Assembly (NCBI RefSeq): GCF_007845645.1
Contig: NZ_VCQV01000012.1
Span: forward strand, 47,471 to 111,470
Direction: 5' to 3'
Origin: Leekyejoonella antrihumi
Lineage (GTDB): Bacteria; Actinomycetota; Actinomycetes; Actinomycetales; Dermatophilaceae
Length of the DNA: 64,000 bases
Positions 18,605-27,328 of this stretch are shown here, in pieces. The notes under the pieces are model-generated. The model did no database searches. It saw only the letters and a list, made by a program, of their open reading frames with translations, and had not been told where the DNA came from. Each line of letters begins with the position of its first letter. Position 1 is the first letter of the stretch. Position numbers and translations under genes: made by a program.

Positions 18605-19827
18605 GTACGGACACGTTCGGAGCGTGGCGGGAGCACGCCGGCGCCCTCGCCGGGATGCGGGTGCTGGACCTGACCCGGATCCTCTCGGGTCCGTTCGCCT
18701 CCATGATCCTCGCGGACCTCGGCGCCGATGTCATCAAGATCGAGGACACGCGCGCCGGGGACGACACTCGCCACTGGGGCCCACCGTTCCAGGGCGACGA
18801 CGCCGCATACTTCCACGCGGTCAACCGCAACAAGCGCTCGCTGGCGCTGGACCTGAAGTCCGACGCCGGTCAGAAGATCGCACTGCGCCTCGCGGACGAC
18901 GCCGATGTCGTGCTCGAGAACTTCCGGCCCGGCACCGCAGAACGCCTCGGGCTCGGGTATCCCCAGCTGTCGAGTCGCAACCCGCGCCTGATCTACGGAT
19001 CCGTCAGCGGGTTCGGTCAGACCGGACCACTCAGCAGGCGGGCCGGCTACGACGCGATCGCGCAGGCGATGTCCGGCGCGATGAGCGTCACGGGGGAACG
19101 TGACGGTTCACCAGTGCGGTTCGGCGTTGCCGCCGCCGACCTGGCCGCGGGCATGTGGCTGACGATCGGCGTGCTGTCCGCATTGCACGCTCGAGACAGC
19201 ACGGGCTGTGGGCAGCAGGTCGACATCTCGCTGATGGACGGTGAACTTGCCTGGATGACGTATGTCGCGCAGAACTTCTTCGCCACCGGTGACACTCCTC
19301 GCCGGTATGGGTCGGCCCATCCGAACATCGTTCCGTACCAGGCCTTTCCTACCGCCGATGGTGAGATCATGGTCGCCGTCGGCAACGACACCCTTTGGCA
19401 GACCTTCTCCGGCGCCGTCGGGTTGGACGACATCGGCGCCGATCCGACGCTCGCCACGAACGCGGGACGGCTGGCATCTCGAGACACCCTGCTGCCACGC
19501 ATCGCCGATGCGCTGACCGCCCGCACGTCTGCGGAGTGGACTCAGATCCTGACGGGCGTCGGCGTGCCGGTCGGTCCCATCAACACCGTGCCGCAGGCGC
19601 TGGCGCAGCCGCAGGTCGCGGCGCGGGACATGGTCGTCGACCTCCCGCATACCTCCGAAGGCAGCATCCGCACCCTCGGCTCGCCGGTGAAGCTGTCCGC
19701 CACACCCCCGCAGTTGCGACATGGGGCACCCCTCCACGGTGAACACACGGTCGAGATTCTTACCTCAATGGGCCTCTCGGAGCACGAGATCCAGTCTCTG
19801 ATCGATCAAGGAGAAGTGAGCCGATGA
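18601..19827 (+). CDS. CaiB/BaiF family III CoA-transferase
   Basis: The 408-residue protein begins with the family signature (LAGMRVLDLTRILSGPFASMILADLGADVIKIE). The catalytic aspartate region is QQVDISLMDGELAWM near residue 210, and the ENFRPGTAERLGLGY and SVSGFGQTGP segments are conserved. The enzyme moves CoA between carboxylic acids, here presumably activating the acid imported by the preceding MFS carrier. It is translationally coupled to both neighbours. Confidence 0.9.
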   Translation: MSTDTFGAWREHAGALAGMRVLDLTRILSGPFASMILADLGADVIKIEDTRAGDDTRHWGPPFQGDDAAYFHAVNRNKRSLALDLKSDAGQKIALRLADDADVVLENFRPGTAERLGLGYPQLSSRNPRLIYGSVSGFGQTGPLSRRAGYDAIAQAMSGAMSVTGERDGSPVRFGVAAADLAAGMWLTIGVLSALHARDSTGCGQQVDISLMDGELAWMTYVAQNFFATGDTPRRYGSAHPNIVPYQAFPTADGEIMVAVGNDTLWQTFSGAVGLDDIGADPTLATNAGRLASRDTLLPRIADALTARTSAEWTQILTGVGVPVGPINTVPQALAQPQVAARDMVVDLPHTSEGSIRTLGSPVKLSATPPQLRHGAPLHGEHTVEILTSMGLSEHEIQSLIDQGEVSR

Positions 19828-20585
19828 CCTCGAAGGACGCGGGATGTGAGCCCGACGGAGTCGTGACCATCATCGTCGGCGACGGACACCGCAGCAACGC
19901 CCTGGGCGAGGCCGCTTGGCGACATCTCGCTGATGGGGTGATTGCGGCGAGCCAGGCGCCGGAGACTCGGGTCATCGTTGTGAAGGGCCACGGCGACACC
20001 TTCACGGCGGGGTCCGACCTGACCGAGTGGGAGGACGCGGACCTGTCATCGGTCGAGCGCTGCTTCGCTGTGATGGAGCAGTGCTTCGAGACAATCGAGC
20101 ACGTATCGGTGCCGGTGATCGCGGCGGTCGAAGGATCGGCGCTCGGCGCCGGCTGCCAGCTCGCGCTGTCGTGCGACCTGGTCGTCGCTGGATCGTCTGC
20201 GGTCGTCGGTATGCCGATCGCGCGCCTTGGCATCCTCGCCTCCCCCGCGTTTGCCGCGAGGGTCAGCGCCAAGGCGGGCACTGCCATCGCGGCGGACCTC
20301 TATCTGACCGGCCGGTCGCTTCGTGCGCAGGAGGCGCACGCGTGCGGGCTGGTTGCCCGCGTGGTCGCCGACGGCACGGCGTACGAGGTGGCACACCGTC
20401 TGGCGGTGCAGGTGGGATCCCTGCCGTCCGCGTCCCTCGGTGCGGCGAAGCAGACATTGCTCGCCCTCAGCCGACCCGCTCTCGAGACGCCCCCGGGACG
20501 TCACGCACCAACAGTCGAGATCGGGGCGTTCCACTCAGCCGTAGCAGCATTCGTGCACAGGCATGACTGCGCGGAGGCGTCCTGA
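19824..20585 (+). CDS. Enoyl-CoA hydratase/isomerase (crotonase) family protein
   Basis: The 253-residue protein has the crotonase oxyanion-hole segments HGDTFTAGSDL and EGSALGAGCQLALSCDLV. The two catalytic glutamates of classical hydratase are not in place: the usual PE before the LG is PIARLG, and the second position, before YLTG, is Asp-Leu. It may therefore be an isomerase, hydrolase or decarboxylase of the superfamily rather than a simple hydratase. It is the last gene of the MFS/CoA operon. Confidence 0.83.
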   Translation: MTSKDAGCEPDGVVTIIVGDGHRSNALGEAAWRHLADGVIAASQAPETRVIVVKGHGDTFTAGSDLTEWEDADLSSVERCFAVMEQCFETIEHVSVPVIAAVEGSALGAGCQLALSCDLVVAGSSAVVGMPIARLGILASPAFAARVSAKAGTAIAADLYLTGRSLRAQEAHACGLVARVVADGTAYEVAHRLAVQVGSLPSASLGAAKQTLLALSRPALETPPGRHAPTVEIGAFHSAVAAFVHRHDCAEAS

Positions 20586-20641
20586 CCGGGTCGTGAGCCT
20601 CACTGGACACACCTCCATCAACGGTGCGGTATAGATGAGGG

Positions 20642-22042
20642 ATGAGTCGACGGATCCGGACCGCGATCACCTACCTGATCATCACGATCCTGGTCGCCGC
20701 CGCATCCATAGCGGTGGCCCTGGCCGTAACCCCGGCACAGAGCGTCTCGGCCGCAGGCCAGACGGTTCAGGTCGGCGTGGCCGGACCCTCGACCCAGCTG
20801 TCCGGCCCGGGCGAGCTCGACCTGTTCGGACAAAAGCTGCCGACGACCGTGCAGTTCGCCGGCCCGATCCGCCCACGAATCCAGCTGACCCACATCACGT
20901 TGAGCAAGCAGCTCGAGGAGTTCGCCAGCACCAGCTCGGGCACGAACCCCACGACGTCGATCGCGGATGCTCTCGTGCAAGGGTTCCGCCGCTACTTCTA
21001 CTGGCAGGTGGCCATGGTGGGGTTGGTGGCCATCGTGCTTGCCGGCGCCATCGCCGGATGGATGCGCCGCGGCCGGGGGCGCAGCCTCGCCCTGATCGTC
21101 TCCATCGCCGTGATCACCGAGGCCATCAACCTCGGCGCGATCATGACCACCGCCTACTCCGCACCGGCCAAGCTGAGCCACGTGCACTCCCTGCAGGCGC
21201 TGGTCGGTGATGCCCCCGATCTGCATGCCCCGGTAACGAGGGCCCCCTCACCCGCCAGCGGGTCCATCGTGGTGATCGGCGACTCCACCGCAGCGGGTCT
21301 TGGCAACCCCCTCGTGTCGCACCCCACCGCCACCGACCGCGCCTGCCACCGCAGCATCGACTCCTACGCAATCGCTTTGGCCCGCAGCAGCTCCACGCCC
21401 GTGACCAACCTGGCCTGCAGCGGGGCGACCACCGCGGACGGCCTCCTTGGCCCGCAGAAGGCGGGATCACTCACCGTGCCGGCGCAGCTGAGCCGACCCG
21501 CGGTAGCCGCCGCGACCACGGTGATCGTCAGCATCGGTGCCAACGACGTCCAGTGGTCCACCCAGCTGCGCATCTGTGCCGTCTCGGTCAGCTGCCGCAA
21601 CAATGCCGACCAAGCGGCGTTCCAACAGGATCTCTCGCAGTTCAGCACCAACTACCTCCAGCTGTTGTCGCGGCTGCAGGCGCTGCCCAAACACCCACAG
21701 GTCGTGATCAACCTCTACTACGACCCGTTCGGTGACGACGTCAGGTGCCTGTCCCACCTGGGCGTCACCACCGACAAGCAGCAGGCGACCCTCTCCAAGC
21801 GCACCGCGTTGAACCACGTCCTGCAGTCCGGTGCACAGGCAGCCTCATTCCAGACGGCATCACCCGACTTCAGCGGTCATGGGCTGTGCAGCGAGACACC
21901 ATTTGTCCAGGGCGTGAAGAGCGCGGCACCGTTCCACCCCACACCGGCCGGCGAGCTCGCAATCGCACTGGCAGACCAGCATGCCCTGCAACGGCCCGAG
22001 GCTCCCTCGGTTACGCAGGCCCCGACGTCGTCGACCGGCTGA
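20642..22042 (+). CDS. Membrane-anchored SGNH/GDSL-family hydrolase
   Basis: The 466-residue protein has an N-terminal hydrophobic segment (residues 9-29), a second helix near 120-145 and a third near 150-170. A SGNH domain follows: block I VVIGDSTAAGLG near residue 212 (nucleophile Ser), block III SIGANDVQW, and a final FHPTPAGE with the catalytic His. Four or more cysteines in the outer domain suggest extracytoplasmic folding. It is a probable esterase or deacetylase for cell-envelope substrates. ATG start. Confidence 0.8.
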   Translation: MSRRIRTAITYLIITILVAAASIAVALAVTPAQSVSAAGQTVQVGVAGPSTQLSGPGELDLFGQKLPTTVQFAGPIRPRIQLTHITLSKQLEEFASTSSGTNPTTSIADALVQGFRRYFYWQVAMVGLVAIVLAGAIAGWMRRGRGRSLALIVSIAVITEAINLGAIMTTAYSAPAKLSHVHSLQALVGDAPDLHAPVTRAPSPASGSIVVIGDSTAAGLGNPLVSHPTATDRACHRSIDSYAIALARSSSTPVTNLACSGATTADGLLGPQKAGSLTVPAQLSRPAVAAATTVIVSIGANDVQWSTQLRICAVSVSCRNNADQAAFQQDLSQFSTNYLQLLSRLQALPKHPQVVINLYYDPFGDDVRCLSHLGVTTDKQQATLSKRTALNHVLQSGAQAASFQTASPDFSGHGLCSETPFVQGVKSAAPFHPTPAGELAIALADQHALQRPEAPSVTQAPTSSTG

Positions 22043-22067
22043 GACGTGCCGAGACTACGCTGGTCGG

Positions 22068-23045
22068 ATGAATCACCTCGAGGTCCAGGGTCTGGGCCAG
22101 GTCAGCCGGATCGGGCTCGGCACCTGGCAGTTCGGTTCGCGCGAGTGGGGATACGGGCAGGGGTATGCGGGGCACACGGCCGCCGCGATCGTGCGCCGGG
22201 CCCGCGAGCTGGGCGTCACGCTCTTCGACACCGCCGAGATCTACGGCTTCGGCCGCAGCGAGCGCATCCTCGGTGAGGCGCTCGGCAGCGAGTGCGACCA
22301 GGTGATCGTCGCCAGCAAGCTCTTTCCCATCGCGCCGCTGCCACCGATGGTGCGCCGCCGGGAGCACGCCAGCGCCAGGCGCCTCGGGCTGGACCGGATC
22401 CCGCTCTATCAGATCCACCAGCCCAACCCCGTGGTCCCGGACTCGGTGATCATGCGCGGTATGCGAAGTCTGTTGCTGGACGGAAGCATCGGCGCAGTAG
22501 GCGTCTCCAACTACTCGTTGTCTCGCTGGCGGATGGCGGATGCCGCGCTCGGCAGGCCCGTGGTGAGCAATCAGGTACACTTCTCCCTTGCACACGCCGC
22601 CCCACTGACCGACCTCGTGCCCTTCGCTCAGGAGGAAGGTCGGATCGTCATCGCCTACAGCCCGCTCGCCCAGGGCCTGCTCGGCGGCCGCTACGACGTG
22701 GATCACCGGCCCGGTGGAGTGCGGGCCACCAACCCGCTGTTCAGCCCGGAGAACCTCGGGCGTGCCGCACCACTGCTGGACCTGCTGCGCGAGGTGGCCG
22801 ACGCGCATCACACCCGGCCGGCGCAGGTGGCGCTTGCCTGGTTGCTGAGCCTGCCGCAGGTCGTGGTGATCCCCGGCGCCTCCAGCGTCGAACAGCTCGA
22901 GACCAACGTCGCCGCAGCGGACCTGCAGCTCGCCGATGACGAACGTGCCGCATTGACGACGGCCGCGCGCTCTTTCCGGCCAGTCTCCGCCGCAAGGACG
23001 GCGATCGACTCTGCTCGCCGACGACTACCCTGGCGATCCTCCTAA
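22068..23045 (+). CDS. Aldo/keto reductase
   Basis: The 325-residue (beta/alpha)8 protein has the catalytic tetrad: Asp and Tyr in LFDTAEIYGFGRSE, Lys in VIVASKLF, and His in LYQIHQPN. The NADPH site is seen in VIPGASSVEQLETN near the C-terminus. The substrate is not evident. ATG at 22068, 25 bp after the SGNH hydrolase gene. It overlaps the stop of the opposing gene by four bases. Confidence 0.9.
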   Translation: MNHLEVQGLGQVSRIGLGTWQFGSREWGYGQGYAGHTAAAIVRRARELGVTLFDTAEIYGFGRSERILGEALGSECDQVIVASKLFPIAPLPPMVRRREHASARRLGLDRIPLYQIHQPNPVVPDSVIMRGMRSLLLDGSIGAVGVSNYSLSRWRMADAALGRPVVSNQVHFSLAHAAPLTDLVPFAQEEGRIVIAYSPLAQGLLGGRYDVDHRPGGVRATNPLFSPENLGRAAPLLDLLREVADAHHTRPAQVALAWLLSLPQVVVIPGASSVEQLETNVAAADLQLADDERAALTTAARSFRPVSAARTAIDSARRRLPWRSS

Positions 23046-23647
23046 GGGTGCCCGGGCTGCTCTCTGGTCTGCGAGGGTAGCGCGAGCAGGACGTTCTCAA
23101 GCTCAAGGTAAGCGGCATCGAGCCGATTCCGGCGCCTGCGGTCGGACTCGTGGTTGGCCTCGGCGGCCGTGGCTTCCAGCAGGTCCTCGAGGTCCTCTGC
23201 AGTCGCCGGTAGGACAAGATCCGAGTTCACGCTCCGGATCTGAAAGATCAACCGTTCGCAGTCGGGGTCAGCCAAGGTCAGATCTCGCAGCGCCTTGGCT
23301 GTGTCCTCCGAGACGACCACCGCATGCGCCCGGCCGGCGGCCGCGAGACGCCGCTGCCGCAGATCGAACGGCGAGTCCGCCCACCCGCTGATCAGTCCCT
23401 CGTCCCCGCAGCTCGGGCAGTTCCAACGGACGGGAGTCGGAGCCTCGCCTCGGACGATCACCACCCGTCCAGGGCACGGCCGATGCCGCGGGTAGCGCCG
23501 ACAATGCAGCGCGCTCACCCACTCGGTTGCCAGGGGGCCGGCGGTGGCCGCGCGGACGATCGAGGCCAACTGATCCGCCAGGCGCCGTGCCGGACCGGGC
23601 GCGTCGTCGGGCAGGTCGAGGAAGTGCCGCAGGTCAGACACCAGCAT
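23042..23647 (-). CDS. Hypothetical protein with a zinc-ribbon-like centre
   Basis: The 201-residue protein has a central CRRYPRHRPCPGRVVI...WNCPSCGDEGLISGW segment with two cysteine pairs, probably structural zinc, and a charged C-terminal helix. It resembles small uncharacterised actinobacterial proteins. Convergent with the aldo/keto reductase, sharing four terminal bases. No function can be given. Confidence 0.6.
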   Translation of the reverse strand: MLVSDLRHFLDLPDDAPGPARRLADQLASIVRAATAGPLATEWVSALHCRRYPRHRPCPGRVVIVRGEAPTPVRWNCPSCGDEGLISGWADSPFDLRQRRLAAAGRAHAVVVSEDTAKALRDLTLADPDCERLIFQIRSVNSDLVLPATAEDLEDLLEATAAEANHESDRRRRNRLDAAYLELENVLLALPSQTREQPGHP

Positions 23648-23729
23648 GCGGCGAGACTACCCAATGGACCTCGCACGGCATCGTGCCGCCCGTGAATTCC
23701 GCATCACGACCACAGCCCTTACGTCAACA

Positions 23730-23753
23730 GCCGGGCGCCCCGCGGCGCCCGGC
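23730..23753 (-). terminator. Strong hairpin after xylH
   Basis: GCCGGGCGCC-CCGC-GGCGCCCGGC is a perfect 10-bp stem with a four-base loop, 15 bp beyond the xylH stop. No T-tract follows on either strand, as is common in high-GC genomes. It also sits after the hypothetical gene's promoter side. Confidence 0.6.
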
Positions 23754-23767
23754 CGTTGTCGTGCAGC

Positions 23768-25051
23768 TCAGGTGGTGGTGCGGTTGCGCCGGCTGAGGGC
23801 ATCGACCGTGACCGCGGCAAGCAGCACCAGAGCCGTCACCATCAGCTGGGTGGCCGCCGACAGGTTCAGCAGCCCCATCCCGTTGTAGATCGTGGCGACG
23901 ATCAGGCCACCGAGCAGGGCATGCACGATCTTGCCGCGCCCACCGAACAGGCTCGTGCCACCGATCACAGCTGCGGCCACGGCGAGCAGCACGTACTGCC
24001 CACCGTCGACGTTGCTGGAGATCGAGCCGAGCCGCGCAGCATAGAAGATCCCGGCCGCACCGGCCGTCAGGCTCGACAGCGCGAAGGCGATCAGCCGGAT
24101 CTGTGACAGGTTGATCCCGGCGCGGCGAGCGGCCTCGGCGTTGCCGCCGATGGCGTAGACATACCGTCCGAACCGGGTGTGACCGAGCAGGAACGTCCAG
24201 CCCAGCACAATCGCGAGCACGATCGGAACCGCCCACGGCACACCGCTTCCCGCACTGCATACCAGCACGAGGACGACGCCGGCCACGGCGATCGCGGCAA
24301 TCTTCAGGAAGCCGAGGCCGACCGGCTGGGTGACCAGTCCGCCGGAGCGACGCTGTCGGTCGCGCAGCACGGTGATCGCGGCGTACGTCACGACAACCAC
24401 GACAAGCACGACCCACGCGAGGACATTGCTCATGTGCCCGTAGGCGATGCCGTTGATCACGCCGTTGCTGACCGACATGGTGCCGCCGCTGCTCTGCCCA
24501 GCCAGCTTGTTGATCAGGAAGATCAGCAGACCCTGCAGCCCGAGCAGCCCGGCCAAGGTCACGATGAACGATGGGATGCGCAGGCGCGTGGTAAGCAGAC
24601 CCCACACGGCGCCGATGACGGTGGCGACCGCAAGACCTAGGACGACACCGACGAACCACGGCTGGTTGTGCGGCGGTCCGGTGATCCACACTGCGAACAC
24701 TGCACCGATAGCGCCGGTGAATCCCAGCGCCAGGTCGATCTCCCCGAGGAGCAGCACGAACACCTCGGCGATGCCGAACAGCACGTAGATCGACGCCTGC
24801 ACCATGAGGTTGATGATGTTGTTCGCGGACAGGAAGACCGAGTTCTTCAGCTGGAAGATGATGATGATGACGATCAGGCCGCCGATGACGGGCAGCACGC
24901 CGCTCTCACCCGACCGGACCCGTGCGAGCCAGGCCCGGACGTAGGCGCTCAGCGACCCGGAAGCCAGCTCGGGCACGCCGGCGAGCACCTCGTCGGGTGG
25001 TGTCACGTCATCGGTGACCGGCGGGGGTGTCTGCTGTGGTGAGGATGACAT
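23768..25051 (-). CDS. xylH: Xylose-type sugar ABC transporter permease
   Basis: The 427-residue BPD_transp_2 family permease has 10 or more hydrophobic helices. Family motifs include LGEIDLALGFTGAIGAVFAV, RIPSFIVTLAGLLGLQGLLIF and GGNAEAARRAGINL (EAA-like loop contacting the ATPase). Length and the long cytoplasmic N-terminus match XylH rather than RbsC. ATG directly follows the xylG stop. Confidence 0.9.
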   Translation of the reverse strand: MSSSPQQTPPPVTDDVTPPDEVLAGVPELASGSLSAYVRAWLARVRSGESGVLPVIGGLIVIIIIFQLKNSVFLSANNIINLMVQASIYVLFGIAEVFVLLLGEIDLALGFTGAIGAVFAVWITGPPHNQPWFVGVVLGLAVATVIGAVWGLLTTRLRIPSFIVTLAGLLGLQGLLIFLINKLAGQSSGGTMSVSNGVINGIAYGHMSNVLAWVVLVVVVVTYAAITVLRDRQRRSGGLVTQPVGLGFLKIAAIAVAGVVLVLVCSAGSGVPWAVPIVLAIVLGWTFLLGHTRFGRYVYAIGGNAEAARRAGINLSQIRLIAFALSSLTAGAAGIFYAARLGSISSNVDGGQYVLLAVAAAVIGGTSLFGGRGKIVHALLGGLIVATIYNGMGLLNLSAATQLMVTALVLLAAVTVDALSRRNRTTT

Positions 25052-25873
25052 TCAGGACTCCCGGTCGGTGCTGGTCGTGAGGTTGCCGGTCGTGATCAGC
25101 TCGACGGCCGTGCTGACCGTCAACTCACCGATCGGAGCCGTCCGGGCGAGAGTGCCGAGAAACATCACGGCGATCCGGTCGGCCACCTGGAACACGTCGT
25201 TCAGGTTGTGGGACACGACCAGGACCGCGATGCCGCGAGCGCTGAGCCGCGTGATCAGATCCAGCACCATGGCGGTCTGCGAGACTCCGAGTGCCGCGGT
25301 GGGCTCGTCCATGATGACCAGCTTCGCGTCCCACATCACCGCCCGCGCGACGGCGACGGCCTGCCGCTGTCCACCGGACAGCGACGAGACCGGTTGGCGG
25401 ATCGACTTGACTGTCGTCACGGACAGTTCGCTCAGGGTCTGGTTGGCCTTGGTCTCCATCGTGGCCTCGTCGAGCACGCCGCCGCGCAGCGCCTCGCGAC
25501 CGAGGAACATGTTCTGGACGATGTCCAGGTTGTCGCACAGCGCCAGGTCCTGATAGACGGTCTCGATCCCCAGATGCGAGGAATCGCGTGGGCCGTGGAT
25601 CTGGACCGGGTTGCCCTCCCAGAGCATCTCACCACCGTCGATGGCGTGAATCCCGGCGATCGCCTTGATCAGCGTTGACTTCCCGGCGCCGTTGTCACCG
25701 ACGAGTGCAGTGACCTGCCCGGCGGGCAGATCGAGGTTGATGTCGCTCAGCGCCTGCACCGGGCCGAAGCGCTTGCCGACTCCCCGCAGGCTCAGCAACG
25801 GCGGCGTGTCATCGAGCAGCGTGCGTCCGGCCGGGCTCCCGGCCGGACGCACTCCTGCTTGCTCGTCGCTCAC
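25052..25873 (-). CDS. xylG: Xylose-type sugar ABC transporter ATPase, single domain
   Basis: The 273-residue protein has one ABC domain: Walker A GDNGAGKSTL, Q-loop VYQDLALCDNLD, signature LSGGQRQAVAVARAV, Walker B LVIMDEPTAALG and H-loop VVSHN. E. coli XylG has two such domains, so a homodimer or a heterodimer with another ABC subunit is needed. The GTG start at 25873 shares one base with the xylF stop (TAGTG). A strong hairpin covers codons 8-18. The kinase fusion upstream carries a related ABC domain. Confidence 0.88.
   Translation of the reverse strand: MSDEQAGVRPAGSPAGRTLLDDTPPLLSLRGVGKRFGPVQALSDINLDLPAGQVTALVGDNGAGKSTLIKAIAGIHAIDGGEMLWEGNPVQIHGPRDSSHLGIETVYQDLALCDNLDIVQNMFLGREALRGGVLDEATMETKANQTLSELSVTTVKSIRQPVSSLSGGQRQAVAVARAVMWDAKLVIMDEPTAALGVSQTAMVLDLITRLSARGIAVLVVSHNLNDVFQVADRIAVMFLGTLARTAPIGELTVSTAVELITTGNLTTSTDRES
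25821..25852 (-). promoter_or_regulatory. 14-bp perfect mRNA hairpin at the xylF-xylG junction
   Basis: GTGCGTCCGGCCGG-GCTC-CCGGCCGGACGCAC lies 20-50 nt inside the annotated xylG frame, before the conserved ABC domain. Such a stem could protect the xylF message or attenuate xylGH expression, giving excess binding protein. It also leaves open that xylG starts downstream, at the TTG or CTG codons before LLSLRGV. Confidence 0.6.
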
Positions 25874-27141
25874 TACGACGTGATCCCTGCAGCCTTGCAA
25901 GCAGCCGCAAACTTGGCGGTGCACAGCTGCTTGGCCGTCACGAACTGGTCGGCGATGACCGTGGAGTTCATGTTGGCCGATGTCACCCACTCCGGCTTCA
26001 GCAGCACCGACGGGACCTTGACGTTGCTCGTCGTGTCCGTAGTGGTGCCGTTGACCAGGCCGGCCGGTGGCTTCACACCGGCTCGCAGATACATTGCGAG
26101 CGCTGCGGCAGCCTGAGCCTCGAGATAGATCGGCTTGTATGCCGTGCCGCACTGGTACCCGGACAAGATGTTCTGCAGTCCCACCAGAGTGGCGTCCTGG
26201 CCGGTCACCGGGAACGACTTCGGCTTGACGTTGTGGTTCTTCAGGTAGGTGATGATCGGAGCGCCGTTCTCGTCGTTCGGCACCAGCGCCGCATTCGCGT
26301 TGGAGTGCGCGGTGAACGCCTGAGTGAACTCGGTTGCGGCGGTCGGCGGGTCCCAGGTCCCGGCCGGCTCGGCGACCTTGGTCCAGCCACCCGACTTGAA
26401 CAGCGGGTTCAGCACCGAGTCGTAGCCCTGCGCGAACAGTGTCGCGTTGTTGTCCGTCGGATCACCCTTCATCTCAATCACATTGGGCTTCTTCACGCCC
26501 CATGCCTTCGCGCACGAGACCAGGCCGTTGCCGATGAGCTCACCGACCTTGACGTTGTCGAAGCTGACGTAGTAGGCGCGAGTGCCCCCCAGCGTCAACC
26601 GGTCGTAGTCGATGACCTGCACGTTGTGCTGCTTGGCGTAGTTCTCGATCTTCGCGCCGACGCCTTTGTCGAGTGGGTCGACCACAATGACTTTGGCACC
26701 CCCACTGATCGCCGACTGGGCGTCGGTGAGCTGGGTCGCGTCACTGCCCTGGGCGTTCTGCACGGTGAACTGGCTCGCCGTCAGACCGGCCGCGGTGAGT
26801 GCCTTCGTCAGGTAGGGTGCGTCGAACTCGGTGTAGCGGGCCGACGTGACGGTGTCCGGCAGGATCACGGCGATCTTGCCGGACCCCTTCGCGGCGAGCG
26901 GCTTGAGCGCCGCCATGCTCGAGAAGTCGCGCTTGAACGACGTGGCAGACGTCGTCGGAAGCGCTGCCTCCGAGCTGGAGGGGCTTGCCGAGGCGGTGGA
27001 GGAAGAGGAGGAGGACGAGCTGGCGGGCGCGCTCCCCGATGACGCGGCCGAGCCCGAGCCCGAACTGCTGCAGCCGGCTACCAGAAGGGCCGTGCTGACC
27101 AGGGCCGCCGACGCAACGCCGAGTTTCTTCGTGTTCTGCAA
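25873..27141 (-). CDS. xylF: Xylose-type sugar-binding lipoprotein
   Basis: The 422-residue protein has signal peptide KKLGVASAALVSTALLVAGC, lipobox LVAGC with the modified Cys near residue 24. A Ser-rich linker of about 40 residues follows, then a periplasmic-binding-protein type I fold. VIDYDRL...YYVSFDNVKVGELIG and GDPTDNNATLFAQGYDSVL match XylF. It should capture a pentose outside the membrane for XylGH. TTG start with TTAGGAGC upstream; no ATG fits the signal peptide. Confidence 0.9.
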   Translation of the reverse strand: MQNTKKLGVASAALVSTALLVAGCSSSGSGSAASSGSAPASSSSSSSSTASASPSSSEAALPTTSATSFKRDFSSMAALKPLAAKGSGKIAVILPDTVTSARYTEFDAPYLTKALTAAGLTASQFTVQNAQGSDATQLTDAQSAISGGAKVIVVDPLDKGVGAKIENYAKQHNVQVIDYDRLTLGGTRAYYVSFDNVKVGELIGNGLVSCAKAWGVKKPNVIEMKGDPTDNNATLFAQGYDSVLNPLFKSGGWTKVAEPAGTWDPPTAATEFTQAFTAHSNANAALVPNDENGAPIITYLKNHNVKPKSFPVTGQDATLVGLQNILSGYQCGTAYKPIYLEAQAAAALAMYLRAGVKPPAGLVNGTTTDTTSNVKVPSVLLKPEWVTSANMNSTVIADQFVTAKQLCTAKFAAACKAAGITS

Positions 27142-27259
27142 GGGACTGCTCCTAACGATCGACGCAGCCGCGGCTCACCGGGCGGGCGCCCGGCACCTGA
27201 GCACCGAACGGTGGCTCGGTTTGGCGCGAACTGACGTTCTTGAGCATAGGACCGGCGGC

Positions 27260-27309
27260 GTGAACGGACCGTGAATATTCGACCCCCGACATCAACAAAG
27301 TGTGAACGT
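27260..27309. promoter_or_regulatory. Candidate response-regulator sites upstream of xylF
   Basis: GTGAACGG at 27260, GTGAATAT at 27271 and GTGAACGT at 27302 are same-orientation repeats spaced 11 and 31 bp, that is, one and three helical turns. OmpR/PhoB-class regulators bind tandem sites with 10-11 bp spacing. They lie 119-168 bp upstream of xylF and just after the response-regulator gene. Confidence 0.5.
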
Positions 27310-27328
27310 CGCTCGGCTGGTGAGCCGC

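Noticed and set aside
17644..19827. A 727-codon frame across the MFS and CoA transferase genes.
   Set aside because: The first 319 codons are an off-frame reading of the MFS gene. The real start is the ATG at 18601.
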